Shown here: positions 17,701 through 26,074 of the stretch, piece by piece | How positions within the stretch are numbered: the first letter of the stretch is position 1 | How the letters are laid out: the number at the start of each line of letters is the position of its first letter | Source: Halomonas urumqiensis | GTDB lineage: Bacteria; Pseudomonadota; Gammaproteobacteria; Pseudomonadales; Halomonadaceae | Direction of reading: 5' to 3' | DNA length: 64,000 nt | Assembly: GCF_003028575.1 (NCBI RefSeq) | Contig: NZ_PYUD01000001.1 | Span: forward strand, 1,302,001-1,366,000 | Translations under genes and position numbers: made by a program | The notes under the pieces: generated by a model | The model's database searches: none | Seen by the model: only the letters and a program-made list of their open reading frames with translations | Told to the model about the DNA's origin: nothing

Positions 17701-19709
17701 TGGCCCTGGAGGAGGCCGCCGAGGCGCTGATGCAGGCCGAGGCAGAGCGAGAGTCCGCCGAGCCCGAACGGGCACGAGTGGCCCGCGAGATCGAGGTGCA
17801 TGGATCGACCTGGCTTGCCGCCGAACAGTTTCATGATGCCGGCGGTGTCGAGCGTCTGGATGCCCTGGACCAGCGGCTTGACGAGCTCGATACCTGGCTA
17901 GCCGACGCCGTCACGGCCATGCAAGCCGCCGCCGAACAGCGCGATGCCTTGTCCCGTCGGCATGATGAACTTGGTGCACAGCGCCAAGGTGTGTTTACCG
18001 AGAGCGAGCGTCAGCGGCTGCGTGCCCTGGCCGACTTCGAGGCCAATGGCGACGACCGATTCATGAGCTCGGCCGTGGCGTGGCAGAGAGAACTGGAGGC
18101 TCGGCTGAGCCGCGCCGACCGGCGTGCCAATGCCGACTTCACACGTATTCGCGCCTACCTGGAGGTGCGTGACGCAAGCGGTGGAAGCCAGCAGCTCGAG
18201 CGCGAGATCGCCCGTACCAAACGCGAATTGGGTGAAATCCGCGAGCGGCGCAAGCGGCTGATTGCCGAGCGCACCAGCGTCAACGAAAGGCTTGTCGATA
18301 ACCGCCGGGCCCTGGGGTGTGTCGACCAACTCGGCGTGGCGTGGCTGGGGGGTGTGCGCGAGCTGCCGGCAGGCTGGATGCAGCGGCTGGGTTCGGGCGA
18401 GGGGGATTGCGGGCAGGGCGAATCCCCTTGGCCGGCGTCGGCGGCAAGCCCTGAGGAAGGTGTCGACGATGACCCGCGTCAACTGGCGCTTGCCCACTGG
18501 CAGGCCCTGGCGGGCAGTTGTGGTGGAAATGATGATGGAACGGGTGATGGAACAGGTGAAGGAACGGGTGATGGTGAGGGCGCAGAGCCGCCGGGCGCTG
18601 CCCTCGAGGATTGCCTGCAGACCTTGCTCGATGCCCTGCAGGAGTTGAACCTCGGCGAACGGGCACGCAACCGCGAGCGCCAGGCCCGTCAGGTCGAACA
18701 GCTCGCCGCGGCGCTCGGCCAGGCGCTGGATGAGGCCGCCGAAAGCCGGCTGTTCAATGACAGCGAGCGGGCCAGGCTAGCCACGCTCGATGGAGTCAGT
18801 CAGCCGGCACTGGTCGATCTGGCGGCACTGCATGAGCAATTGAATGCACAGCTCACCGAGCACAGTGAGCGTGTCAAGCGCCTGCATGCCTCTCGCGAGC
18901 AGATCGAAGGCACCTTGGTGGAGCGACTCGGTTCGATCATCAGCGATGCCGCGGGGAACCTCGATATCCTCAAGCGCGTGGCACGCTCGAGTGTGACTGG
19001 CGGTGCCTTCTTCGAGGTCAAGGCGGCATTGATCGGCCAGGAGCCGTTGCGCGATTTGATCACCACGCTGCTCGCCGACATCGACGAGCATCAGGCGGAC
19101 ATGCGTCGTCGCGCTCAACGCGACGGCCTCAGCGAACCCGACTCGCGTCGACGCGATGAGGACCTGCTGCGCCAGATCCGGCGGCGTATCTATCGTGGCC
19201 TGTTCCATGCGGTCTCGATTCGCCTCAAGCACGACGCCATTCGTCCCCACGGTCGCCTGTTCTCGCTCAACGAGGAGATGTCCGAAGGCCAGCGTGAGGC
19301 GGTTTCGCTGATGTGGTTGGTCAAGCTTTCGGAGTTCGCCATCGAGCGCGAGCTTCGTGAGCTGCCGGGGCATCACAAGCGACGCGCCCGGGCCAGCCGC
19401 GAGAGTGTGATCCTGCTTGACGGTCTGTTCTCGAAGTTGTCCCACCGCCGGCTGATCCAGGATTCACTGGAATCGCTGCGCAATACCCGTGGACGGTTCC
19501 AGATGATTGGTTTGATTCACAATCCCAACTACGAGAATGATGCCGAGATATTCCCCACCTACCTGGTAGGCAGCGTGATAGGTGGCGCGCAGGGGCAGGG
19601 TGGGCATGTGATGGTGCGCGATGGCCGCGCGGCGGCGCCGGAAAGCGTTGGGCGCAGCCAGGGCGAAGCCAGCCTGTTCGGCATCCATGTCACGGAATAT
19701 GGGGATTGA
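14751..19709 (+). CDS. Giant SMC-like coiled-coil ATPase (MksB/MukB/JetC-like)
   Basis: The 1652-residue protein has a split ABC-type ATPase head joined by long charged coiled coils, the SMC/MukB layout. Walker A is MENGFGKTTL (residues 43-52), with the SMC-type NGxGK(S/T) core. The C-terminal head has a signature-like MSEGQREAVSLMWL (from 1510) and a Walker B-like VILLDGLFSKLS (1553-1564), in which Gly1558 stands where SMC proteins carry the catalytic Glu. A globular Pro/Gly-rich insert lies near 320-440 and a possible hinge near 800-900 (GLLFAPVVPGRDDANAAAERL). Residues about 1213-1283 are a low-complexity Gly/Asp/Glu insert. MukB has about 1486 residues and most Mks/Jet homologues fewer, so this is unusually long. 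It may be a condensin or a plasmid/phage-restricting complex; no JetD nuclease gene follows. Confidence 0.75.
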   Translation: MSVINRIEVANLLNKHGDVASPWDAKMRHLLLDLRGQSSAISMENGFGKTTLAEALIGLLSRDRTLLARTRRKCTPSAVGGTGRSWSHLRVEFRSRSDAARQDDMLAVAGEEVAGETFVFGFYGYSDGSGLSFYHYPGRLEDVPVHHLTADGKLALHANSDIKTRMTQHGVRLTHNREEWLDAVGSHVSRRELVQLAAFQKEGGADKSQIFNAIKPRPGEKADQAFFFEVLAPEILSGATRGETDESEELIEEVILNSGTNITELRHRLQEAEHDQRRAGDKVERLASLREQGETLLASRERLAEFDHELAESERLLGGQALAGLPGIPRRPAPDAEAGDVAGLAWGVGDTGRPRVSTWLLARLSGQAERTIRQALSERGARVDTHRRLVHLPEADWPLAREVGHVVFAAAREWLGETLAFRDDSARHQALARLDDAADVFESLDGNRFREEVIGDGLYVDELATQLDTLDRQGERLEQTQERLASQQREFVDNQSFYTQALAEGVFDEAELEAPDATAEAARHEADEARQALNGHITRVAKLEQVAAWHAEFTREFPGESPAERLEEKLARERELDTALGEVAADHDRHAARYEDARSERERLNAERERLAGERGPLSNGQAPWRSFIEGWPDESIAGFWQRRRNALAALEGQCRKAAQAREDAQRQQSRLAPLADAARRYQALHADDEPVHLRARLRDQERELADEAHRLEAEESRLRRLHAARLDFADRSELSPTRWLADARHRYPRLLSEAEGLDADISARERYLESLSGDPLEQRAVEASAHQLLDEAGIAWRPLHAVLNDQDLPLAQRGQWLSQAAGLLFAPVVPGRDDANAAAERLVEAGLAVPVLEAAELARLMAAGDWPLGAVQGLETLAVKAALDPRYLVELRDSTERRLAADHQRRDALAVECARLDPHGELFALALEAEAADQQGVEEALETLADQRKALEQRQQALAPRVTDAALACIDDYQRFLEAGGEMALEEAAEALMQAEAERESAEPERARVAREIEVHGSTWLAAEQFHDAGGVERLDALDQRLDELDTWLADAVTAMQAAAEQRDALSRRHDELGAQRQGVFTESERQRLRALADFEANGDDRFMSSAVAWQRELEARLSRADRRANADFTRIRAYLEVRDASGGSQQLEREIARTKRELGEIRERRKRLIAERTSVNERLVDNRRALGCVDQLGVAWLGGVRELPAGWMQRLGSGEGDCGQGESPWPASAASPEEGVDDDPRQLALAHWQALAGSCGGNDDGTGDGTGEGTGDGEGAEPPGAALEDCLQTLLDALQELNLGERARNRERQARQVEQLAAALGQALDEAAESRLFNDSERARLATLDGVSQPALVDLAALHEQLNAQLTEHSERVKRLHASREQIEGTLVERLGSIISDAAGNLDILKRVARSSVTGGAFFEVKAALIGQEPLRDLITTLLADIDEHQADMRRRAQRDGLSEPDSRRRDEDLLRQIRRRIYRGLFHAVSIRLKHDAIRPHGRLFSLNEEMSEGQREAVSLMWLVKLSEFAIERELRELPGHHKRRARASRESVILLDGLFSKLSHRRLIQDSLESLRNTRGRFQMIGLIHNPNYENDAEIFPTYLVGSVIGGAQGQGGHVMVRDGRAAAPESVGRSQGEASLFGIHVTEYGD
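18528..18580 (+). repeat. 12-bp tandem repeat inside the SMC-like gene
   Basis: Three tandem 12-base units (GGAACGGGTGAT 18537-18548, GGAACAGGTGAA 18549-18560, GGAACGGGTGAT 18561-18572) encode GTGD/GTGE repeats in the C-terminal coiled-coil arm. Flanking bases hold degenerate GATGAT and GGTGAGGGC units. Such repeats expand and contract by slippage in steps of four residues without shifting frame. Confidence 0.85.
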
Positions 19710-19795
19710 CGGAAGATGCCGGGGACAGGGGGTCGAGAAAGGGGCGAGAATGGTGGCTGATATAAGGGGGCCGAGAAAGGGGGCCGAGAAATACG

Positions 19796-20782
19796 TCACT
19801 TTGTCGCGAGGCTTTGCTCTCCAGGTCGTCCTGGTTGGCCTGGTAGGTCTGGATTGGTGTCTCGTGTCGTAGTCGCCATCACGCGGTTTCTGCCGGCGTG
19901 CTTGGCGGCGTAGAGGTGGCGGTCGGCACGATCGATCAGCATGTCTCGGGTCTCGCCGATGCGATGTTCGGCGATGCCGATGCTGACCGTGACACGCCCC
20001 TCGCCAAGTCCGAAATCGTATTCGGCGATCGATTGCCTCAGGCGTTCGGCGACCGCCTGGCAATGCGCCAGCGGTGTCAGCGGCAGCAACAGGGCGAACT
20101 CCTCCCCGCCAAGCCTTGCGACAAGGTCCTCCTCACGCAAGGTCTGCTTGCACAGGATGGCCAGGTTACGCAGTACGTCGTCTCCCCGCAGGTGCCCCCA
20201 GGTGTCGTTGACCCGCTTGAAGTGATCGAGGTCGAGTATCATCAGCGACAGCGGCGTGGCATGACGGTTGCTGAGCGAGACCTCTTCATCGAGCCTGTTC
20301 ATCAACTTGCGGCGATTGGCGGCCCCGGTGAGGTCATCGGTGGAGGAGAGCTTGCGCAGCCTGGCTTCCTCGGCGACCTGCTCGGAGATATCCATCAGCA
20401 TGCCGTGCCATAGCACGCCCGTCTCGGCGGGGCTCGGATGGGCGCGAAGGGCGACCGATACGGTGCGGCCGTTGCCAAGCCTGAGGCGGAATTTGGCAGT
20501 AATGGGCGTCATCCAGCGCACGGAGCTCTCGATGGCCGCCATCAGACGTGGATAATCTTCCTTGTCCAGACGCTCGAGCGCCGGGCGGGCATCGATGGCG
20601 AGTTCATCGGGGCTCAGGCCCAACAGATGAGTGCCACGGCCGGCCAGGTGGGGAATACACAGTTGTCCACTCCTGTCGTGGCGGTACAACTGAAAAATCA
20701 CGCCAGGCAGTCGTTCGGCGAGAACGGCAAGCGTAGAGGCGTTCGTGTCTACCCTACCTGGCATGACATCGGATGGCGTCAT
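19796..20782 (-). CDS. PAS-GGDEF diguanylate cyclase
   Basis: The 328-residue protein has a PAS-like sensory domain (about residues 15-150, ending ISEQVAEEARLRKLSSTDDLTGAANRRKL, a typical PAS-GGDEF linker) and a GGDEF domain with an intact active site RLGGEEFALLLP and substrate-binding DLDHFKRVNDTWGH. It should make c-di-GMP from GTP. I see no membrane segments. A primary inhibitory site RxxD is not evident before GGEEF. Start chosen at MTPSDVMPGRVD (20782) with AAGGA upstream; the frame stays open to 20893 but lacks a ribosome-binding site there. It is convergent with the SMC-like operon. With the EAL protein at 1.7 kb, the window holds one maker and one degrader of c-di-GMP. Confidence 0.9.
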   Translation of the reverse strand: MTPSDVMPGRVDTNASTLAVLAERLPGVIFQLYRHDRSGQLCIPHLAGRGTHLLGLSPDELAIDARPALERLDKEDYPRLMAAIESSVRWMTPITAKFRLRLGNGRTVSVALRAHPSPAETGVLWHGMLMDISEQVAEEARLRKLSSTDDLTGAANRRKLMNRLDEEVSLSNRHATPLSLMILDLDHFKRVNDTWGHLRGDDVLRNLAILCKQTLREEDLVARLGGEEFALLLPLTPLAHCQAVAERLRQSIAEYDFGLGEGRVTVSIGIAEHRIGETRDMLIDRADRHLYAAKHAGRNRVMATTTRDTNPDLPGQPGRPGEQSLATK

Positions 20783-21049
20783 GCGGGTGTCCTTGTTCCT
20801 GCTGCGTACAGGTTGTTTTTTGTCATGACCATCACTGCGTAAAGGCCAGTGCCAACAGTGAAAGCACGGGATATTAATTCGTATAACACGCAAAGAGTAT
20901 CGTACGGATGATGTAAGTCATGTCGCACAAAGGGTAAATTAAGGTTAATGCATGATACCCGCTTGGGGTGCATGCGTCATGCTGCACAGTATACCGCCCA
21001 GTCGGGTGACGGGACCGCATGGAGGTGGCCGGATGCGCGGGGCCTGGGA

Positions 21050-22207
21050 TCAGCGTGGGGCGTCGTAGCGCATCCTGCGGCCACGGGAAAAGACGATCTG
21101 CCAGAGTTGCAGGTCGCGAGAGCGGAAGGCTCCCGCGCATACCGAGAGGTAGTAGCGGAACATGCGGCGCGTGCGCTCGTTGTAGCGATGCGCCACCTCG
21201 TGCCAGTGAGCGTCGAAGTTGGCGAGCCAGGCCATCAAGGTGTGGTCATAGTCGGGGCCAAAGTTCTGCCAGTCCTCGATCAGCAGGTGCGATTCACTGG
21301 CACGGGCGATGTGCATGGCCGAAGGCAGTATGCCATTGGGAAAAATGTACTTGTTGATCCAGGGGTCGGCGCTGATGTCCGACGTGTTCGAGCCGATGGT
21401 GTGGAGCAGGAACAGACCATCTTCCTCGAGGTGGCGCTCGACGCTGTGGAAAAAGGTCTCGTAGTTGCGATGGCCGACGTGTTCGAACATGCCGATGGAA
21501 ACAATGCGGTCATAGTCGTTGCGCCCGGCATGATCCCGATAGTCCTCCAATCGGATATCGACAGGCAGGCCCTCGCAGCGTTGCCTTGCCAATCGGGCCT
21601 GTTCCCGGGATATCGTCAGCCCGACCACCTCCACGCCATGCCGACCCGCCGCGTGCTCGGCGAAGCTCCCCCAGCCGCAGCCGATATCGAGCACCCGCAT
21701 GCCTGGCCGCAGGTCAAGCTTGCGGCAGGCCAGCTCCAGTTTGGCGACCTGGGCAGCGTGGAGGGTGTCGGCTTGCTTCCAGTATCCGCACGAGTAGCAC
21801 ATGGTCGGGTCGAGCATGCGCTGGAAGAGGTCATTGCCGAGGTCGTAATGTGCCTCGCCGACGATGTAGGCGCGAGCCCGACTCTGCAGGTTGAAAAAGC
21901 CGGATTGCAGGCGATACATCAGGCGTTCCGAGCGGTTATGGGCGCGTTCGCCTAGCCCATGACGTAATAGCCGACAGGCCATGTCATCGATGCTTTCGCA
22001 TTCCCACCAGCCATCCATGTAGGCCTCGCCAAGCCCCAGGGTGCCCTGGTGCAGAACGCGCGAAAAGACGTCGGGGTGATAGACATGGATATCCTGTGGC
22101 GCACTTCCATTGAGTGCCACACCCGATCCTTCGAGCAGCTGTTCGACGACCCGCCTGGCGCGAGTGGCAGGCAACGCGATGGGGCTGATGCGTCGATCGC
22201 TGGTCAT
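21050..22207 (-). CDS. cfa: Cyclopropane-fatty-acyl-phospholipid synthase
   Basis: The 385-residue SAM-dependent enzyme adds a methylene bridge to unsaturated acyl chains of membrane phospholipids, usually on entry to stationary phase or under acid or salt stress. Seen: the N-terminal lipid-binding region (LGLGEAYMDGWWECESIDDM), HYDLGNDLFQRMLDPTMCYS, the SAM-binding VLDIGCGWGSFAEHAA, MFEHVGHRNY and the C-terminal RRMFRYYLSVCAGAFRSRD. Length equals E. coli Cfa (382). Start ATG at 22207 follows GGAGCACGCC. It diverges from cobA over a 338-base gap. Confidence 0.95.
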   Translation of the reverse strand: MTSDRRISPIALPATRARRVVEQLLEGSGVALNGSAPQDIHVYHPDVFSRVLHQGTLGLGEAYMDGWWECESIDDMACRLLRHGLGERAHNRSERLMYRLQSGFFNLQSRARAYIVGEAHYDLGNDLFQRMLDPTMCYSCGYWKQADTLHAAQVAKLELACRKLDLRPGMRVLDIGCGWGSFAEHAAGRHGVEVVGLTISREQARLARQRCEGLPVDIRLEDYRDHAGRNDYDRIVSIGMFEHVGHRNYETFFHSVERHLEEDGLFLLHTIGSNTSDISADPWINKYIFPNGILPSAMHIARASESHLLIEDWQNFGPDYDHTLMAWLANFDAHWHEVAHRYNERTRRMFRYYLSVCAGAFRSRDLQLWQIVFSRGRRMRYDAPR

Positions 22208-22545
22208 GGCGTGCTCCTGTACGATCTAGCTGATGCATCCTGCGTATAGGCTGTCAGTGAAGACATTCACCCTGTCAGGCAATGCCGTCGGAAATCTTGC
22301 AAATCAGCATAGTCGAGTCATTTGACGAAATGTAATGCTGGATGCGCCCGGGGTTTGGCTCCAAGAAGTGCAAGAAAGCCCAGGAATCAATGCAGCACGG
22401 CCCTTTTCCAAAGTATCCCGAGCACCACGCGTCCACTCAACGGGCCTCGTGGTGATACCCTCGTGACGAGATCAGAGTGGCGTCATGGTCGTTGTTTCAT
22501 TACATTGCGACATATAAAACGCGAATTTTCAGGGGTGTTGGGCAT
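22208..22545. other. Divergent cfa/cobA intergenic region, 338 bases
   Basis: The gap must hold the promoters of cfa (leftward) and cobA (rightward). The last 60 bases before cobA are AT-rich (TTTCATTACATTG, CATATAAAACGCG), compatible with a promoter. I found no clear FNR, Crp or riboswitch structure and no credible small gene. Confidence 0.4.
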
Positions 22546-23331
22546 ATGAAAGGCGGCCATGTCAGTCTGGTGGGGGCCGGGCCGGGGGATCCTGAACTAT
22601 TGACGCTGAAGGCGCTCAAGCGCCTGCAGTCTGCCGAGGTGATCCTGCATGATCGACTGGTCAGCCAGGAGATCCTGGCGCTGGCCAATCCCCAGGCTGC
22701 GTTGTACTACGTGGGCAAGGCGCGAGCGGACCACAGCGTGCCCCAGGACGAGATCAACCAGGCGCTGGTGGCCTGGTCGCGCTCCGGCAAGCGAGTGGTC
22801 AGGTTGAAGGGTGGAGATCCCTTTATCTTCGGGCGTGGCGGCGAGGAGCTTCAGGCGCTGGTGGCCGAAGGCATCGCGGTGGAGGTGATACCGGGCATCA
22901 CCGCGGCGTCGGGTTGTTCCGCCTATGCCGGGATTCCCTTGACCCATCGCGACCACGCCCAGTCGGTGCGTTTCATCACCGGGCATCTCAAGAATGGCAG
23001 CGCCGAGCTGGACTGGCCGGCGCTGGCAAGCCCCGGCCAGACCCTGGTGTTCTATATGGGGCTACATGGCTTGCCGACGATCTGCCGGGAACTGGTGGCC
23101 CATGGCTTACCCGCCGACACGCCAGTGGCTCTGGTGGAGCAGGGCACCACGGCCCGCCAGCGCGTCCACCTGGGGACGCTCGATGATCTGGCGGGTCGCC
23201 TCGAGGGGCTGACGCTGAGACCCCCGACCCTGATTATCGTCGGCGGTGTGGCGGGGCTTCACTCATCGCTTGCGTGGTTCGATACCGAGCAGGCCGGTGC
23301 GGTGGGCTGGGACACCGGCGAACGCGGTTGA
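22546..23331 (+). CDS. cobA: Uroporphyrinogen-III C-methyltransferase (SUMT)
   Basis: The 261-residue enzyme methylates uroporphyrinogen III at C2 and C7 using SAM to give precorrin-2, the entry to sirohaem, cobalamin and haem d1. Family signatures: [20 protein letters not shown] at the N-terminus, [35 protein letters not shown], and [20 protein letters not shown]. It is the single-domain CobA type, without the CysG dehydrogenase/ferrochelatase half. Start chosen at ATG 22546, where [12 protein letters not shown] aligns with the family; the open frame extends upstream without a good ribosome-binding site. No nitrite reductase or cob genes are adjacent, so the product branch is unknown. Confidence 0.93.
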   Translation: MKGGHVSLVGAGPGDPELLTLKALKRLQSAEVILHDRLVSQEILALANPQAALYYVGKARADHSVPQDEINQALVAWSRSGKRVVRLKGGDPFIFGRGGEELQALVAEGIAVEVIPGITAASGCSAYAGIPLTHRDHAQSVRFITGHLKNGSAELDWPALASPGQTLVFYMGLHGLPTICRELVAHGLPADTPVALVEQGTTARQRVHLGTLDDLAGRLEGLTLRPPTLIIVGGVAGLHSSLAWFDTEQAGAVGWDTGERG

Positions 23332-23376
23332 CAACCTCACTTGGCCCACGCGGCCGTCAGCCACCGAGACACTGAC

Positions 23377-25071
23377 ATGCCTTCACGCCGGGACGATGCG
23401 ATTACCGAAGTCAGGCGCCTGCGACGTCAACGTGGCAGGCGGCACTGGCTGATGCGCAGCTTTCGGCTGCAGGTGATGCTTCTGGTCGGCGTGTTGCTGG
23501 CCGGTATGCTGCTCGCCCAGGGCGCCTACCTCAATCATCGCCAGGCAGACCTCATCGCCGAGCAGATGGGGGAACGCGCTCTGGCGGTGGCCAAGAGCGT
23601 GGCGGTGATACCGCCACTCATCGATGCCTTCGATGCCCCCGACCCCGCCGCCACCATCCAGCCTATTGCCGAGCGGATCCGCCGCGAGACGGGTGCCCGC
23701 TACGTGGTGGTCGGCAATACCCAAGGCCTGCGTTATTCGCATCCGTTGCCTGAACGCCTGGGACTGCCCATGGTGGGCGGCGACAATGCCCGCGCCCTCG
23801 AACAGGGCGAGTCCTACGTATCCGAAGCCACGGGGTCGCTTGGCGAGGCGGTGCGCGGCAAGACGCCGGTGCGCGATGCCGAAGGCAACATCATCGGCAT
23901 CGTCTCGGTGGGCTTCATGCTCGAACGCGTCGAGACCGATGCCAGCCGTTTGACCAGCGTCGGCTGGTGGCTGGTGGCGGCGATGATCGTGCTGGGCTTT
24001 GCCGGCGCCTATGTGCTGTCGCACCACCTCAAGCGGGTGATCCTGGGCCTCGAGCCACACGAGATCGCGCGGCTCGCCATGGAGAAGGAGGCGATTCTGC
24101 AGTCGATCCATGAGGGCATCCTGGCGGTCAATCGTGAGGGCGAGATCACGCTGCTGAATCTACAGGCACGCCGCTTTCTCGGGCTGCCCGAGGACCGCTT
24201 GGTGCTGGGGAGCCCGATCCAGGAGGTGGTGCCCAATTCGCGCCTGCTCGAGGTGCTGGAGAGTGGCGAGCAACAGTTCGACCAGCAGATGTGGCTGGGC
24301 GATCATCCGGTGGTCGTCAACCGGGTGCCGGTGCGTCATGCCGGCGAGATCGAAGGGGCTGTGGCGACCTTTCGCAGTCGCCGCGAGATCGTCGAACTCT
24401 CCAATGCACTGAATGCCGCGAGCCGTGATGTCGATATACTGCGTGCCCAGGCGCATGAGTTCTCCAACAAGCTGTACACCATCTCGGGCCTGTTGCAGCT
24501 TGGGCGCATCGAGGATGCGCTGGCGCTGATCCACCAGGAGAGCGAGCGTGCCCAGGCGCAGATGAGCTTTCTGATGGGGCATGTGGCCGATCCGGTGGTC
24601 AGTGGCACGCTGCTCGGCAAGCTGACCCGCGCCCGCGAGCTGGGGGTCACGCTGGAGATCGATGATCAGAGCTCGCTTGCCGAGCGCCTGACGCCGACCG
24701 GCCAGGAGGTGGTGATGACGGTGATGGGCAACCTGATCGACAACGCCTGCCATGCCGCCCTGCAGGGTGAGCCAGGCGACCATGGCACGCCCCGGGTACG
24801 CTTGTTCTTCACCGACCTTGGCGAGCAGCTGTTGATCGAGGTAGAGGACAATGGGCCTGGGGTGGCAAGCGAGCATATCGACGCCATCTTCCAGGAAGGC
24901 TTCTCCACCAAGCCCGGCAAGCATCGCGGTATCGGCCTGGCGCTCGTTTCGCGGTTGTGTCGCCAGCATGGTGGTGAGATCACCCTCGAGGAGAGTGAAC
25001 TGGGTGGCGCCTGCTTCATCGTGGTGCTCGATCGTTCGTTGTGTGTCTCGGGCGAGCAGGTGGCACACTAA
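23377..25071 (+). CDS. CitA/DcuS-type sensor histidine kinase
   Basis: The 564-residue kinase has a transmembrane helix (about residues 26-48, LQVMLLVGVLLAGMLLAQGA), a periplasmic PASp/CACHE sensor (about 50-190; GARYVVVGNTQGLRYSHP resembles CitA/DcuS ligand domains), a second helix (about 200-222), a cytoplasmic PAS (about 240-335), and a histidine kinase core. The phosphoacceptor His is in RAQAHEFSNKLYTISGLLQLG; N and G boxes are NLIDNACHAA, DNGPGV and GIGLALVSRL. CitA-family kinases sense tricarboxylates or C4-dicarboxylates. It precedes its response regulator by 40 bases and a tctCBA transporter, so it probably senses a di- or tricarboxylate. ATG 23377 is preferred over a TTG at 23341. 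Confidence 0.9.
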   Translation: MPSRRDDAITEVRRLRRQRGRRHWLMRSFRLQVMLLVGVLLAGMLLAQGAYLNHRQADLIAEQMGERALAVAKSVAVIPPLIDAFDAPDPAATIQPIAERIRRETGARYVVVGNTQGLRYSHPLPERLGLPMVGGDNARALEQGESYVSEATGSLGEAVRGKTPVRDAEGNIIGIVSVGFMLERVETDASRLTSVGWWLVAAMIVLGFAGAYVLSHHLKRVILGLEPHEIARLAMEKEAILQSIHEGILAVNREGEITLLNLQARRFLGLPEDRLVLGSPIQEVVPNSRLLEVLESGEQQFDQQMWLGDHPVVVNRVPVRHAGEIEGAVATFRSRREIVELSNALNAASRDVDILRAQAHEFSNKLYTISGLLQLGRIEDALALIHQESERAQAQMSFLMGHVADPVVSGTLLGKLTRARELGVTLEIDDQSSLAERLTPTGQEVVMTVMGNLIDNACHAALQGEPGDHGTPRVRLFFTDLGEQLLIEVEDNGPGVASEHIDAIFQEGFSTKPGKHRGIGLALVSRLCRQHGGEITLEESELGGACFIVVLDRSLCVSGEQVAH

Positions 25072-25111
25072 TCCATTGACCATCGACAGATCATGTCAGC
25101 AGGAGGATGCG

Positions 25112-25879
25112 ATGCCACACGCCGGCAGCCGGCCCCCGGACAGCGAACCGTCCGCCGTGGAGTACGGCATCCTGATCATCGAGGATGACTTTCGTATCGC
25201 CGATATCCATCGCGCCTTCATCGAGCAGAGCGAGGGGTTCCGGGTGGTGGCAATGGCCCGCTCGGGAAGCGAGGCACGCGAGCTGCTGGCCGCACATGCC
25301 GAGGCTATCCAGCTGGTGCTGCTGGATGCCTACCTGCCGGATGTCGAGGGACTCGAGCTGTTATGGATGCTGCGCCGCGACTATCTGCACATGGACGTGG
25401 TGATGATCACTGCCGCGCGAGAAGTCGATACCATCAGCGAGGCGCTGCGGGGTGGCGTTTTCGACTACCTGATCAAACCCACCGAAGCCACGCGCATGGC
25501 CGAGATGCTGGCGCGTTTCCGGCGTGAAAGGGCGGCCCTGGCGGCGAGTGGCGAGATGAACCAGCAGGAGCTCGACCGAGCGCTTGCCAGGCTGCGTCCG
25601 GAGGCGACGAGCGGTAGTGAATCGCGCTCGCTTCCCAAGGGCATCGATCGCCTGACGCTTGCCGCCGTGGTGCGCGCCATCGAGCAGGCGGATGCGTCGC
25701 TTACCGCCATGCAGGCCGCCCGAGTGATCGGCGCCAGCCGCTCCACCGCGCGCCGCTACCTGGAATATCTTGTGTCGATACAGGTGGCCAGCGCCGAGCT
25801 TGGCTATGGTGATGTAGGAAGACCCGAGCGGCGCTACCGGCTGACAGGAGAGAGTGTCGCCTGGCTGAAGGAGGGGTGA
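25112..25879 (+). CDS. CitB/DcuR-type response regulator
   Basis: The 255-residue regulator has an N-terminal receiver domain (YGILIIEDDFRIADIHRAFI with the acidic pair; phosphoacceptor Asp in LVLLDAYLPD; conserved Lys in DYLIKPTEATRM) and a C-terminal DNA-binding region with a helix-turn-helix (SLTAMQAARVIGASRSTARR). This is the CitB/DcuR arrangement. A strong AGGAGG lies five bases before ATG 25112. Partner of the kinase just upstream. The palindrome at 25907-25934, between this gene and tctC, is the most likely binding site. Confidence 0.9.
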   Translation: MPHAGSRPPDSEPSAVEYGILIIEDDFRIADIHRAFIEQSEGFRVVAMARSGSEARELLAAHAEAIQLVLLDAYLPDVEGLELLWMLRRDYLHMDVVMITAAREVDTISEALRGGVFDYLIKPTEATRMAEMLARFRRERAALAASGEMNQQELDRALARLRPEATSGSESRSLPKGIDRLTLAAVVRAIEQADASLTAMQAARVIGASRSTARRYLEYLVSIQVASAELGYGDVGRPERRYRLTGESVAWLKEG

Positions 25880-25906
25880 GCGGGACGAGATGCCGGCCGT
25901 GAGCAC

Positions 25907-25934
25907 AATGCGCACAATGGCCATTATGCGCATT
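25907..25934. promoter_or_regulatory. 28-bp near-perfect palindrome upstream of tctC
   Basis: AATGCGCACAATGG (25907-25920) meets CCATTATGCGCATT (25921-25934); 13 of 14 base pairs match, the only mismatch being C at 25915 against A at 25926. There is no spacer. It is followed by AT-rich TTATTGTTTATGG. It sits 140 bases before tctC and 27 after the response regulator, so it is a good candidate operator for that regulator. No measured binding site is known to me for this protein. Confidence 0.65.
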
Positions 25935-26074
25935 TTATTGTTTATGGTCAGAAGCTTGTGGCGATCACTCGGGGCTCCTAGTGTGTCTTGCGCATGCCGG
26001 TGGATTGACACGCCGAGCACAACAGAAAGCAGACACCTGCACAGACAACAACACAGACTCGTCTGGAGAACGCC

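Noticed and set aside
19710..20893. A JetD-like nuclease gene to complete a Wadjet system
   Set aside because: Only a PAS-GGDEF gene on the other strand follows; no topo VI/TOPRIM-like frame was found either side of the operon.
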